In this document: one piece after another, positions 6,750 to 16,125 of the stretch
How positions within the stretch are numbered: position 1 is the first letter of the stretch
How the letters are laid out: every line of letters starts with the position of its first letter
Assembly (NCBI GenBank): GCA_018660265.1
Contig: JABJKS010000011.1
Coordinates: 29,928 to 93,927, forward strand
DNA length: 64,000 bases
Direction of reading: 5' to 3'
Source: Rhodospirillaceae bacterium
GTDB taxonomy: Bacteria > Pseudomonadota > Alphaproteobacteria > GCA-2731375
The notes under the pieces: model-generated
Database searches by the model: none
What the model was told of the DNA's origin: nothing
The model's input: only the letters and a program-made list of their open reading frames with translations
Program-made: the position numbers and the translations under genes

Positions 6750-8138
6750 ATGACCGATCTGACAAAATTGGACATTACAGATGCCGCTGCCGCTTTGGCG
6801 GCCGGTGATTTCACGGCGGAGGACCTGCTGGCAGCCTACCTGGACCGGATCGAACGCTTTGATGGTACCCTGCACGCCTTCATCACTGTTTTGGCGGAAC
6901 CGGCCCTGGTCCAGGCCCGGGCCTCGGATCAGCGGCGCGCAAATGGCGATTGCCTCTCGTCCCTGGACGGTATTCCCATTGGCCTGAAGGACAATATCGA
7001 CCTGGCCGGCGTTCCAACCACCAACGGCATGGCAAAATTTCGTGATCCGGACAGGGACGCGGAAGCCACCCGGCGTTTGCGCGCGGCAGGCGCGGTTATT
7101 ATCGGCAAACTGAATATGCACGAAGGGGCCTTGGGTGCGACGACCCGCAACCTGCACCACGGCATATGCGAGAACCCATGGCGGATCGGCTATACGCCCG
7201 GGGGTTCCTCTGGCGGGTCTGCGTCTGCCGTCGCGGCCCGTCTTTGCGCCGGTGCCTTGGGCTCTGACACCATGGGGTCTGTCCGCCTGCCCGCTGCCTA
7301 TTGCGGCTTGGCGGGATTAAAGCCGACTTTTGGCCTGATCTCCACCCGCGGCGTGGTGCCGCTTAGTTATGGCCTGGATCATGTGGGCCCTATGTGCCGA
7401 TCAAGCCGGGATCTATCGCTCATGCTGGATGTGTTGGCGGGATACGATCCCGAATGCACGGAATCCGTCCACCCCCACAGGGCATTGGATGGTGCATTAC
7501 GGGCCGATACCATGCCTTTGAAAGGCCTGCGCTTTGCCGTGCCCATGAATAATGATGCGGTTCTCTGCGAACCTGGTATCTGGGAAGATTTTACAAGCCA
7601 CGTGGCCATGTTGGTGGAACAGGGCGCGGTGCAGGTCGATATTAAACTGCCGGACACGGATGCCACCGGCACCCGGCGCGCCGGTTTGTTGATTTCCGAG
7701 GCTGAGGCCGGTTACGCGTTGGCGGCGGAATTGGCCGCCAGTCCGGGCGATTTTTCCGAGGAATTCCGCCAAATGCTGGATTATGGCCGGGCTGCCCCCG
7801 CCCACCGTTTGGTCGCGGCCCAACGGCATCTTTTGGCGGTCGGCCATCAGGTTCGAAAACTGTTTGATCAGGTGGATCTACTTGTACTGCCGACCACATC
7901 ACAGGCTGCCTTTGCCCATGATGCAGAAGCCCCTGTTGGTCAGGCCGATTTCTGCCAATGGGCCAATCACGGCGGCTGCCCGGCCCTTAGCCTGCCTTGT
8001 GGCCTATCGCCTGAGGGCATGCCCTTGGGTTTGCAAATGATTGGCCGGCCCTTGCGGGATGGGCAATTGCTGGCCGCAGCAGCAGCCGTGCAGCGTCATT
8101 TGCCCGTCCTTAGTCCACCCGAGCTTGGTATTAATTGA
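6750..8138 (+). CDS. Amidase (amidase signature family)
   Basis: The 462-residue enzyme has the complete Ser-cisSer-Lys machinery: K80 in P-I-G-L-K-D-N-I-D, the glycine/serine loop G-G-S-S-G-G-S around residues 151-157, and the nucleophile serine S177 in G-S-D-T-M-G-S-V-R. TMGS replaces the commoner TGGS. The start ATG follows GGGGTAAGG. Relatives hydrolyse small amides; GatA itself is unlikely because no gatC or gatB is adjacent. With the upstream MmgE/PrpD protein and the divergent CoA-transferase it may belong to a small pathway that releases ammonia and a carboxylate. Its 3' end overlaps the convergent small gene at 8131 by 8 bp. Confidence 0.92.
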   Translation: MTDLTKLDITDAAAALAAGDFTAEDLLAAYLDRIERFDGTLHAFITVLAEPALVQARASDQRRANGDCLSSLDGIPIGLKDNIDLAGVPTTNGMAKFRDPDRDAEATRRLRAAGAVIIGKLNMHEGALGATTRNLHHGICENPWRIGYTPGGSSGGSASAVAARLCAGALGSDTMGSVRLPAAYCGLAGLKPTFGLISTRGVVPLSYGLDHVGPMCRSSRDLSLMLDVLAGYDPECTESVHPHRALDGALRADTMPLKGLRFAVPMNNDAVLCEPGIWEDFTSHVAMLVEQGAVQVDIKLPDTDATGTRRAGLLISEAEAGYALAAELAASPGDFSEEFRQMLDYGRAAPAHRLVAAQRHLLAVGHQVRKLFDQVDLLVLPTTSQAAFAHDAEAPVGQADFCQWANHGGCPALSLPCGLSPEGMPLGLQMIGRPLRDGQLLAAAAAVQRHLPVLSPPELGIN

Positions 8139-8301
8139 CAAATAGGCGGTAAGCCAAGGCCAGAACCGCGGCGACGGCCAACCAAATGGCGATGTTGCGC
8201 AGGATAACCCCGCCGCGCCAATTCCAACGCAGAATGGCGGGGGCAACAACGACAAGTAGGATCAGCAAATAGACCAAATGGCTCCATTCGAACTGGTCCA
8301 C
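8131..8301 (-). CDS. Small two-helix membrane protein (56 residues, GTG start)
   Basis: Reading the minus strand from GTG at 8301 gives V-D-Q-F-E-W-S-H-L-V-Y-L-L-I-L-L, then A-I-L-R-W-N-W-R-G-G-V-I-L-R and a second hydrophobic segment I-W-L-A-V-A-A-V-L-A-L-A-Y. That is two membrane helices joined by a basic loop. An AAAGGAG lies 7 bases before the GTG. Similar short proteins and N-terminal segments occur ahead of retropepsin-like aspartic proteases in alphaproteobacteria, but no protease follows here. The gene overlaps the amidase stop and fills an otherwise empty 240-bp gap. Confidence 0.6.
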   Translation of the reverse strand: MDQFEWSHLVYLLILLVVVAPAILRWNWRGGVILRNIAIWLAVAAVLALAYRLFVN

Positions 8302-8409
8302 GATTTAAGCTCCTTTCGCCTTGCCCTGGGTCTGTGTGCGGGCTAGATTGGCCGACTTTTTTAAAACGCCCCGGTAATGGTATCGCGGCAAGTTGTGGAG
8401 TGTGCCCGC

Positions 8410-9060
8410 GTGGCAGATATTTTCCAAGAAGTTGATGAAGATGTCAGGCGTGACAAGGCCATGGCGATTTGGCGCAAGTATGGCACTTACCTCATTATTG
8501 CCTGTGTCGCGATCGTGGTTGGCACCGCAGGCCGGGTTGGTTGGCGGGAATATAAGGCCGCCCAGCGGGCCGAAGACAGTGGCCGCTATGTGGCTGCCAT
8601 CCAGTTGATGGACAAGGGCGATACAGCCGCCGCCATAACGTCATTCCAATCTTTATCGGCGGATGCCAGTACAGGTTACGGCGTTATCGCCCGCTTCCAA
8701 GGCGCTGCCGCCCGGGTTAAATCAGGCGATAAAAACGGTGCCGTGGTCCTCTACGACAAAATGGCCATTGACGATGATTTGGATCCAATTTTTCAGGGGC
8801 TGGCCCAATTGCAGGCGATTATGCTGTTGATCGACGACGGCGCGGCGGAGGATCTGGACCGACGCCTGACACCATTGCTGGTTGATGGGGCGTCGTGGCG
8901 TTATTCGGCACTGGAAATGCAGGCCGTACTGAAACACCGGGATGGGGATACAGCCGGCGCCCGTGCCGCGTTCAAGGCATTGTCGGAAGATGCCGGCGCG
9001 CCAAAAGGTATGCGCAGCCGCGCCACCCAGATGCTTTTAACCTACGGAGGGGAGGGCTAA
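8410..9060 (+). CDS. TPR-like inner-membrane protein (YfgM-type) upstream of bamB
   Basis: Taking GTG at 8410 gives V-A-D-I-F-Q-E-V-D-E-D-V-R-R-D-K, the conserved start of this family; an ATG at 8377 adds 11 unsupported residues. A basic W-R-K-Y-G is followed by one membrane helix (L-I-I-A-C-V-A-I-V-V-G) and a 165-residue periplasmic part built of helical repeats (A-A-I-T-S-F-Q-S-L-S). This is the tetratricopeptide-like protein normally found directly upstream of bamB, homologous to E. coli YfgM, which associates with SecYEG and periplasmic chaperones. bamB begins 5 bp after the stop, so the two are probably cotranscribed with der. Confidence 0.85.
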   Translation: MADIFQEVDEDVRRDKAMAIWRKYGTYLIIACVAIVVGTAGRVGWREYKAAQRAEDSGRYVAAIQLMDKGDTAAAITSFQSLSADASTGYGVIARFQGAAARVKSGDKNGAVVLYDKMAIDDDLDPIFQGLAQLQAIMLLIDDGAAEDLDRRLTPLLVDGASWRYSALEMQAVLKHRDGDTAGARAAFKALSEDAGAPKGMRSRATQMLLTYGGEG

Positions 9061-9064
9061 CCGC

Positions 9065-10411
9065 GTGACAGTGCGCGGCCGCCTCTCTGCATCCGCTATT
9101 CTGGCGGTTGCCATATTGCTTTTAGGTTCGCTTTCAGCCTGTGAGCTGCCCGACTGGTTGGGTGATGCGCCGCAACCGTCCCTGCCGGGCGAGCGTATTT
9201 CGATCCTGCAACTGGACAAGGCGTTGGAACCTGATGCGGCCATCGCGGACCTGGATGTCCGCCTGCCCCGCCCCTGGCGCAATCCCGCTTGGCCCCAGGC
9301 TGCCGGATTTGCCAACCACGCCATGCATCATCTGGAAATCGGTGAAAATTTGCAGCAGGCCTGGAAAATCGATATCGGCGAAGGTTCAGGCAGCGAAAGC
9401 AAGCTGTTGAGCCGGCCCGTGGTCTCGGAAGGGCGCATCGTCGCAATGGATGCAGAGGCCGAGGTTTCCGCCTTTGACGTTGCCGATGGCCGTCATCTGT
9501 GGAGCCGGGAATTAACCCCGGAAGACGAAGATGCAGGGGTGATCGGCGGCGGCGTCAGTATTGATAACGGCGTCGTCTATGCCAGTACCGGCTACGGTTA
9601 TGTTCATGCCATGTCGTTGGAAGACGGCAAGGAAATTTGGCAGCGGCGTATTGGCATCCCCATTCGCGGCGCGCCCACGGCGATAGGTGGTCGGGTTTTC
9701 GTCATCACCTACGACAATCAACTGCACGCCCTGGCCAGCAGTGATGGCCGCACCCTGTGGAACCACAGCGGTATTCCTGAAGACGCTGGTTTGATCGGGG
9801 CCCCCAGCGCAGCGGTTGGCGGCGGTTTGGTTGTGGTGCCGTATTCATCGGGTGAGCTATTTGCCCTTCGCCTGGAAAATGGCAGCATGGTGTGGAGTGA
9901 TCAGCTGATCCGCACCCGGCGTCTGGCACCGTTGTCCTCGCTCAGTGAAATTCGCGGCAGCCCGGTGATCGACCGCGGTATGGTGCTGGCGGTTAGTTTC
10001 TCAGGCCGCGTGGCGGCAGTTGATCTGGCCAGTGGCCGGCGTATCTGGGATCGGGATATTGCCGGCATGGAAACGCCGTGGGTGGCGGGTGACTTTATTT
10101 TCCTGGTTACCGCCCAGGCGGAAGTGATTTGCCTGGCCCGTAAAAGCGGCCGCATTCGTTGGGTCGCGCAGCTGCCGCGTTTCAAGGATGAGGAGGAAAA
10201 GGTCGGTGCCCTGCATTGGAGCGGACCTGTCCTGGCCTCCGACCGTCTGGTTCTGGTTTCCTCCGACGGTTATGCGGTTGCCATTTCGCCTTATTCCGGG
10301 CATATGCTGGGGCGCATTGATCTGCCAGACAATACCTTGATCCCGCCTGTTGTGGCGGATGGTTCGATTTATGTCTTATCCGACAACGGCGCATTAATCG
10401 CCTTAAGGTAA
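9065..10411 (+). CDS. bamB: Outer-membrane protein assembly factor BamB
   Basis: This is a PQQ-like beta-propeller lipoprotein of 448 residues starting at GTG 9065. The signal peptide ends in G-S-L-S-A-C26, where C26 would be lipidated. The body consists of repeated blades such as D-V-A-D-G-R-H-L-W-S-R-E, L-E-D-G-K-E-I-W-Q-R-R-I-G and D-L-A-S-G-R-R-I-W-D-R-D-I, each a propeller strand with the usual tryptophan. BamB helps the BAM complex fold outer-membrane beta-barrels. The TPR gene upstream and der downstream are its standard neighbours in proteobacteria, which supports the call. Confidence 0.94.
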   Translation: MTVRGRLSASAILAVAILLLGSLSACELPDWLGDAPQPSLPGERISILQLDKALEPDAAIADLDVRLPRPWRNPAWPQAAGFANHAMHHLEIGENLQQAWKIDIGEGSGSESKLLSRPVVSEGRIVAMDAEAEVSAFDVADGRHLWSRELTPEDEDAGVIGGGVSIDNGVVYASTGYGYVHAMSLEDGKEIWQRRIGIPIRGAPTAIGGRVFVITYDNQLHALASSDGRTLWNHSGIPEDAGLIGAPSAAVGGGLVVVPYSSGELFALRLENGSMVWSDQLIRTRRLAPLSSLSEIRGSPVIDRGMVLAVSFSGRVAAVDLASGRRIWDRDIAGMETPWVAGDFIFLVTAQAEVICLARKSGRIRWVAQLPRFKDEEEKVGALHWSGPVLASDRLVLVSSDGYAVAISPYSGHMLGRIDLPDNTLIPPVVADGSIYVLSDNGALIALR

Positions 10412-10427
10412 TACCAACGGTATAGCC

Positions 10428-11894
10428 ATGACGTTCACTATTGCAATTGTCGGCCGCCCCAACGTAGGCAAGTCGACCCTGTTTAACCGTTTGGTCGGCA
10501 AGCGCCTGGCCCTGGTCGATGACCAGCCAGGTGTTACCCGTGACCGGCGCGAGGGACAGGGCCGTATTGCCGGCCTTGAATTTCGCCTGTTTGATACCGC
10601 CGGTCTGGAAGATGCCGACGCCGCCACGATGGAAGGGCGGATGCAGCGCCAGACGGAGACCGCCCTGGATGATGCGGACCTCGCCCTGATGCTGATTGAC
10701 GGCCGTGCCGGGGTCACGCCCCTGGATCAGCATTTCGCTGATTGGATGCGCCGCCGCAATAAACCGATCTTGTTGCTGGCTAATAAATGCGAGGGCGCTG
10801 CCGGTGACGGCGGTCTTGCCGAATCCTGGGCCCTGGGCCTGGGTGAACCGCTGCCTGTGTCGGCTGCTCATGGCGAGGGGCTGGCCGGTCTGCACAACGC
10901 TATCCTTGAGGCGATGGAAGAGCACGCGGCAAAGAATTATGTGCCGCCCGCACCTGCAGCAGCTGTACAAGAAGATACAGATACCGCAGCCGAGGGCGAC
11001 GACGAATTCAGCGATGGTATCGACGACGATATCGATGGTGAATTTGCCGACGAATTTGAGGATGACGGCGAAGGCGACGGCATTTTACAGCTGGCCATTC
11101 TGGGCCGGCCCAATGCGGGCAAGTCAACACTGGTCAATCGCCTGTTGGGAGAGGAACGTCAAATCACCGGTCCTGAACCCGGCCTAACCCGGGATTCCAT
11201 CGGGACGGCGTGGCAGTGGGGCGAACAAACGGTTCGCCTGATCGACACAGCCGGTTTGCGAAAGCAGGCCAGGGTCTCGGAAAAACTTGAAAAGCTGGCC
11301 GCTGATGATGCCGTGCGGGCCATGGAATATGCCCAGGTCGTGGTCCTGATGCTGGATGCCCGGGCACCGTTGGAACGCCAGGATCTGTCCATCGCCCGGC
11401 GTACCTTGGAGGAGGGGCGGGCATTGGTGGTCGCGGCCAACAAGTGGGATTTGGTATCCGACCGCAATGCGGCCATGGGGCAACTACGCGATCGCCTGGA
11501 AACATCCCTGACCCAGGCCCGGGGCGTTCCCGTGGTCACATTCTCGGCCCTGACAGGCCGGGGGGTTGAGAAATTGATGCCGGCGGTGACGAAAACTTAT
11601 AAATGCTGGCAAACCCGTATTTCCACCGCCGCCCTGAACCGCTGGCTAAAACATATGGTAGAGGCCCATCCACCGCCCCTGGGCCCCCATGGCCGGCGCA
11701 TTCGGCTGCGTTATATGACCCAGGCGAAAACCCGCCCGCCGACCTTTGTAATTTTCACCAATTTAACGGAAGATTTGCCAGCCGCTTACGAACGCTATCT
11801 GCAAAATGGCCTGCGGGAACAATTTGATCTGCCCGGCGTGCCCCTGCGTTTCCTGATGCGCAAACAGGATAATCCATACGTCAAAGGCGGTTAG
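10428..11894 (+). CDS. der: Ribosome biogenesis GTPase Der
   Basis: Two GTPase domains in tandem are visible. The first has G-R-P-N-V-G-K-S-T at residues 8-16, D-T-A-G and N-K-C-E (a variant of NKxD). The second has G-R-P-N-A-G-K-S-T near residue 225, D-T-A-G-L-R-K-Q and N-K-W-D. A C-terminal KH-like domain follows, ending in P-L-R-F-L-M-R-K-Q-D-N-P. The 35-residue linker between the G domains is strongly acidic (E-G-D-D-E-F-S-D-G-I-D-D-D). Der is needed for late 50S subunit maturation. It follows bamB by 16 bp. Confidence 0.97.
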   Translation: MTFTIAIVGRPNVGKSTLFNRLVGKRLALVDDQPGVTRDRREGQGRIAGLEFRLFDTAGLEDADAATMEGRMQRQTETALDDADLALMLIDGRAGVTPLDQHFADWMRRRNKPILLLANKCEGAAGDGGLAESWALGLGEPLPVSAAHGEGLAGLHNAILEAMEEHAAKNYVPPAPAAAVQEDTDTAAEGDDEFSDGIDDDIDGEFADEFEDDGEGDGILQLAILGRPNAGKSTLVNRLLGEERQITGPEPGLTRDSIGTAWQWGEQTVRLIDTAGLRKQARVSEKLEKLAADDAVRAMEYAQVVVLMLDARAPLERQDLSIARRTLEEGRALVVAANKWDLVSDRNAAMGQLRDRLETSLTQARGVPVVTFSALTGRGVEKLMPAVTKTYKCWQTRISTAALNRWLKHMVEAHPPPLGPHGRRIRLRYMTQAKTRPPTFVIFTNLTEDLPAAYERYLQNGLREQFDLPGVPLRFLMRKQDNPYVKGG

Positions 11895-11922
11895 GCCTGA
11901 AATTTCATAACCTGCGGCTACC

Positions 11923-12693
11923 CTAGTTTCGGTAGGACGGGTCTGCCGCGTCCAGCATACGCAACAAAGGTGCCCAGGCCAGGTCGGCGATGTTCATGCT
12001 CATATTTGCCATTTGGTTGTGGACGTTCTCTATCGCCGCGTTCGAGGGCATGTTCAGTTTCACGCCGCCCGACAGGGCGCGTATTTGCATGCTGCAGGCC
12101 CGTTCCATCGCAAACATGCGCAAAAAGGCGGCCTGGATATTTTCGCCGCAGGTCATGGTGCCGTGGTTGCGCAGGATCATGTTGTTGGCAGTGCCCAGGT
12201 TCGCGACCAGCCGCGCCCGCTCGTCAAGGTCAAGGGCGATACCTTCATAGTCGTGATAGGCCAGATCACCAATCAATGTCATGGCGGTTTGGGTTATGGG
12301 CAATAAACCGTCTGCCTGGGCCGATACAGCCGTGCCGTCATCGGTGTGCAAATGCATGACGCAACCAGCATCCGGGCGGGCTGCATGTACGGCACTGTGA
12401 ATGGTGAAGCCGGCGGGATTGATATCGTAATCGGTTTCGGAAAGAACCTTGCCGTCGATATCGACCTTAACCAGGGAAGATGCCGTAATCTCGTGGAACA
12501 TGTAGCCCAGGGGGTTGATCAAAAAGACTTCGCCACCGTCAGGGCCGGTTTCGCCTGGGACACGGGCGGAAAGATGCGTGAAGATCAAATCCGTCCAGCC
12601 ATAATGGGCGACCAGACGATAGCAGGCTGCCAGATCAGTTCTGGTCTGCCATTCGGTTTCGCTGACATTTTCCTTCATTCGAACGACGTTCAT
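11923..12693 (-). CDS. Class II aldolase/adducin family protein
   Basis: The 256-residue protein shows the zinc-binding set of class II aldolases: F-T-H-L-S-A-R near residue 40, the H-L-H pair in C-V-M-H-L-H-T-D-D-G near 120, and a third histidine in I-L-R-N-H-G-T-M near 190. Members cleave, epimerise or decarboxylate short oxygenated substrates. It is the last gene of the minus-strand catabolic cluster, 78 bp after the acyl-CoA ligase gene, so a role late in the same pathway is likely. The exact reaction is unknown. Confidence 0.87.
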   Translation of the reverse strand: MNVVRMKENVSETEWQTRTDLAACYRLVAHYGWTDLIFTHLSARVPGETGPDGGEVFLINPLGYMFHEITASSLVKVDIDGKVLSETDYDINPAGFTIHSAVHAARPDAGCVMHLHTDDGTAVSAQADGLLPITQTAMTLIGDLAYHDYEGIALDLDERARLVANLGTANNMILRNHGTMTCGENIQAAFLRMFAMERACSMQIRALSGGVKLNMPSNAAIENVHNQMANMSMNIADLAWAPLLRMLDAADPSYRN

Positions 12694-12770
12694 GACATTT
12701 CCCCATTTTTTCGATCGCGCCCTTTGTGCGGGCGATGCCTGGCCAGGATAATGCCTGATGACAAATTTGG

Positions 12771-14318
12771 CTAGTCCCGCGCCGGGCCCGGAAACTGTTC
12801 ACGCAATACGCGCTTCAGGGGTTTGCCGGTTGGATTGCGGGGAATTTCATCGACAAAGACCGTGCCCTTGGGCTGTTTGAAGCGGGCCATCTTGCCGTCG
12901 CAAAATTGCAGCAGGTCCGCTTCCGTCAGCGTCTCATCCTTGCGTACAACGACCGCGAAGGGGCTTTCCACCCAGCGTTCACTGGGCTGGCCGATCACAG
13001 CCACGTCGGCCACGCCCGGATGTTTGAGGATAACGTTCTCCAGTTCGGCGGGATAAACGTTCTCCCCGCCCGAGATGATCATGTCTTTGACCCGGTCATG
13101 AATGGTGATGAAACCATCTTCATCCCTAAGGGCGATATCGCCCGTATGCAGCCAGCCATCGCGAATGGTTTCCGCCGTCGCCTTCGGATTGTTCCAATAG
13201 CACTTCATATTGTGGGCGGCCTTGACCAACAATTCCCCCGGCTCACCCGGGGAAACGTCATTATCGTTTTCGTCCACCACACGGATCGATGCATGGAAGA
13301 AGCCCTTGCCGGCGGAACCGATCTTGACCATGGCATCGTCTGGACTGAGAACGGTGGCGGTGCCGCCCGCTTCCGTCAGGCCATAGGCCTGATGGATTTC
13401 AATGCCGATCTCCTTGTAGCGTTCGATCAGGCTGACGGGCACGGGTGAGGCGCCCGAGAGGATGGAGCGTAGGCTGGAGACGTCATATTTCTCAAACTCC
13501 GGCACCATCAGCATAAAATTCAACATCGCCGGCACCATCAACGACGTGGTGATCTTTTCCGTTTCGGTGACCTCCCACATCAATTTGGGGTCGAACTGAC
13601 GCAGCAATACCGCCGTGCCACCGGAGTACAAGGTGAACATTATCGGCAGCAGGGCACCCACATGGAACATGGGCAGGGCAATGGAATAACGATCCCGGAT
13701 CCTGATATCGGTGGAGGCAGTGAAAGACAAAATGGCCCAGGTCATGGAATTGTGGGTGTGCAAGGCCCCCTTGGGCAGCCCGGTGGTGCCGGATGTGTAC
13801 ATGATAAAAAGATCATCATCATCACCGGTATCCGTGGCCGGCGCATCGGCGGAGCTTTGTTGAGTGATGTCTTCGTAGTCCTGGGCGAAGGGGTTCCGCG
13901 CTTTCCCTTCACTCAACTCTATCCAATGTTTGATCTCGGTGGCGTCCCTCCCACGGCTGTGGAGTTCGGTCGCTACTTCAGCAAAATCACTGCCATAGAT
14001 CATGGCAATGGCACCGGCATCCTTCAGGATAAAGCTCAACTCGTCCGCCACCAGGCGCCAGTTCAATGGCACGATAATGGCACCGATCTTGGCCAGACCG
14101 TAAAAGCTTTCCACATATTCCGTGCTGTTCATCATCAGGATGGCCACGCGGTCACCTTTTTTGATGCCCAGGTCTGACATGGCGTTGGCAAGTTTGTTGG
14201 CGCGCCGATCAAGCGCCTGAAAGGTAAAGCGCTGCCCGCTTGCTGTATCGACCACCGCTTCCATATGCGGGGTCACATGGGCCCGCTTGCCCAGGTAAAG
14301 ACCAATATTGTTCTGCAC
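12771..14318 (-). CDS. Acyl-CoA synthetase (AMP-forming), medium/long-chain or aryl acid type
   Basis: The 515-residue adenylate-forming ligase carries the P-loop-like M-Y-T-S-G-T-T-G-L-P-K-G, the A5-type Q-A-Y-G-L-T-E-A-G-G, the hinge region H-T-G-D-I-A-L-R-D-E-D-G-F, and the catalytic lysine motif P-R-N-P-T-G-K-P-L-K-R-V. Length and motif spacing are standard. It activates a carboxylic acid to its CoA thioester through an acyl-AMP. Position between the Rieske dioxygenase genes and the class II aldolase suggests that the acid comes from the dioxygenase substrate or product. Sequence alone does not separate fatty from aromatic acids. Confidence 0.92.
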   Translation of the reverse strand: MQNNIGLYLGKRAHVTPHMEAVVDTASGQRFTFQALDRRANKLANAMSDLGIKKGDRVAILMMNSTEYVESFYGLAKIGAIIVPLNWRLVADELSFILKDAGAIAMIYGSDFAEVATELHSRGRDATEIKHWIELSEGKARNPFAQDYEDITQQSSADAPATDTGDDDDLFIMYTSGTTGLPKGALHTHNSMTWAILSFTASTDIRIRDRYSIALPMFHVGALLPIMFTLYSGGTAVLLRQFDPKLMWEVTETEKITTSLMVPAMLNFMLMVPEFEKYDVSSLRSILSGASPVPVSLIERYKEIGIEIHQAYGLTEAGGTATVLSPDDAMVKIGSAGKGFFHASIRVVDENDNDVSPGEPGELLVKAAHNMKCYWNNPKATAETIRDGWLHTGDIALRDEDGFITIHDRVKDMIISGGENVYPAELENVILKHPGVADVAVIGQPSERWVESPFAVVVRKDETLTEADLLQFCDGKMARFKQPKGTVFVDEIPRNPTGKPLKRVLREQFPGPARD

Positions 14319-14385
14319 CCTACATACTCCCTGTCAGACAAAGGCTTTTCGCCTATCGCGTTTTTGTAATTTTGTTTTTCCAGAA

Positions 14386-14859
14386 TTATAGGGGAATGGC
14401 CAACAGGGTGTCGATCTTGTCACTATCGAGCACGACCAATTTCCTGGCGAACAAAGGCTGGCTGCCGGAGACATCAATCTCATCCAGGTAACGGCCACTG
14501 ACGAACAGATCCTGGCTACCATCGATCATGGTGCGGACCACCAAAAACGCCGCTTCAGCCTGAACCAGGCCGTCCGCCGCACCGGTTATGCGCGGGTTGG
14601 AAATAATATGGCGATAGCGCTGGGGTTCGTAGATATTGGCCTTGCGCAGGGCGGTAATCCGGTCTTCCATCATGTTGCGGTTACGGGCATCGATGATACC
14701 GATGGGCAGGCCGCGGGCATGATTGAATTCTGTGCTGATGCGATAGCTCGCCGTTTCCGTAAACAGCGCCGGCCAGCGTTCCAGATCATCGCTGTCGATA
14801 CAGTGGGCATAGTCCGCCAGTAAACCGGCGACAACACCATGATATGCCGCGCTGTCCAT
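14386..14859 (-). CDS. Aromatic-ring-hydroxylating dioxygenase beta subunit
   Basis: This 157-residue protein of the SnoaL/NTF2 fold matches small subunits of Rieske non-haem oxygenases: Y-A-H-C-I-D-S-D-D-L-E-R-W-P-A-L-F-T at residues 16-33, Y-R-I-S-T-E-F-N, and Y-E-P-Q-R-Y-R-H-I-I-S-N. The beta subunit is structural. Its ATG directly abuts the alpha-subunit stop (one-base step), so the two are coupled. No reductase or ferredoxin gene is adjacent; electrons must come from a component encoded elsewhere. Confidence 0.9.
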   Translation of the reverse strand: MDSAAYHGVVAGLLADYAHCIDSDDLERWPALFTETASYRISTEFNHARGLPIGIIDARNRNMMEDRITALRKANIYEPQRYRHIISNPRITGAADGLVQAEAAFLVVRTMIDGSQDLFVSGRYLDEIDVSGSQPLFARKLVVLDSDKIDTLLAIPL

Positions 14860-16125
14860 TCAGATATCCATGATCTTGCGATAGGCTTTCCAGAAGCCCC
14901 GGATCGAGGTTTCCGTGGCCCGGCTTTCCTGGGATGCCGCGCCATCGCCGCCCATCTTCACGACGGATGTCTCACCCCCCGTGCCCGGCAATGCGCGCTG
15001 GATCATGGCACCGACGGCACCGTCCTCCATGGAAATATAGCCGGCTGGGCCAATAAAGTTGGCTTGCAACAGACGCAGATCCGCCAGTTCGTCGTCGTCA
15101 TCTTCGAAACCATAGTTGGTCCAGACAATATCCGTGCGATCCACGCCACGGGGTACGATCTGACGCACCACCAACGAATTGCGCACCTGTTGCAGGACAA
15201 GGCCGGGGAAGACGGTAAGAATTTGTAGGGTGATGCCGTCGTCAAATTCATCCCGGCCGCCCAGCAATGCCGGTGCCTTCAACCCGAACTCATCCGTATC
15301 CGCGCGCAGCTTGGCGTTGTCGTAATCGCCATCGCCACTATCGTCCTTGGGGTTATTGGCGGTCTTATCCAGCATGGAATAGCTGACATGATGGCCGCCG
15401 CTTTCATCCACAATGATGCCGCCCTTTTGCGACAGGCGGTTGAGGCGGAAGGTGGTAAAGAACAGATGCAGGATCGATGCATGATAAGGGTCTTTGACGT
15501 TCTCGAAATATAGTTTCCAATTATTGCGCATGGTTTGGGTGTAGTACCCCAGCACCTTCAAGGGCCTGGGCAGGACGCGATGGATGCGCGACACAATATC
15601 GGGGCCCAGATAATCCTCCAGGGGCGGGACCTTTGCATCGAAGCTGCCGAATACCAGGCCGGCCAGCGTGGCGATGTACAGGCGTTGCAGGCCATGCTCT
15701 TCGCGCTTGAAATCATCGGGCATGCCGCCTTCACCGTTGACCCCGTTCTGGAAGGCGACGCCCGTTAGGTCGCCGTCTTCATTGTAAGACCAGGCGTGAT
15801 AGACACAGGTAAAAGCCCGCGCATTGCCAAATCGTTCCAGGCACAACAGGGCCCCGCGATGGGCGCAACGGTTTTCAAACCCCTTGAGGCTGCCGTCCTT
15901 GCCCCGCACCAGCACTACCGGCACATCGCCCACGAATGTGGTTTTGTAGTCACCGGGATTTGGAACCTCGCATTCAAGTCCCAGAACATTCCAGGTCGGT
16001 CCCATGAACAGGCGTTCCCGTTCCCGTTGGTAAATCTCGTCGTCGTCGTACAGGCTATAGGGCACTTCCGTCAGGCCATCATTGGGCCAGAACGTTGTAG
16101 CCTTATAAGTCGATGCTTTCGTCAT
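14860..16125 (-). CDS. Aromatic-ring-hydroxylating dioxygenase alpha subunit (Rieske)
   Basis: The Rieske [2Fe-2S] motif is C87-A-H89 with C107-V-Y-H110. The mononuclear iron site is N-V-K-D-P-Y-H-A-S-I-L-H with D212, H215 and H220. Length (421) is normal for large subunits. Rieske oxygenases add both atoms of O2 to aromatic rings or catalyse related demethylations. The substrate is not apparent. It overlaps the preceding GFA gene by 4 bp (ATGA), so five genes (LLM, GFA, GFA, alpha, beta) are translationally coupled in that order. Confidence 0.95.
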   Translation of the reverse strand: MTKASTYKATTFWPNDGLTEVPYSLYDDDEIYQRERERLFMGPTWNVLGLECEVPNPGDYKTTFVGDVPVVLVRGKDGSLKGFENRCAHRGALLCLERFGNARAFTCVYHAWSYNEDGDLTGVAFQNGVNGEGGMPDDFKREEHGLQRLYIATLAGLVFGSFDAKVPPLEDYLGPDIVSRIHRVLPRPLKVLGYYTQTMRNNWKLYFENVKDPYHASILHLFFTTFRLNRLSQKGGIIVDESGGHHVSYSMLDKTANNPKDDSGDGDYDNAKLRADTDEFGLKAPALLGGRDEFDDGITLQILTVFPGLVLQQVRNSLVVRQIVPRGVDRTDIVWTNYGFEDDDDELADLRLLQANFIGPAGYISMEDGAVGAMIQRALPGTGGETSVVKMGGDGAASQESRATETSIRGFWKAYRKIMDI

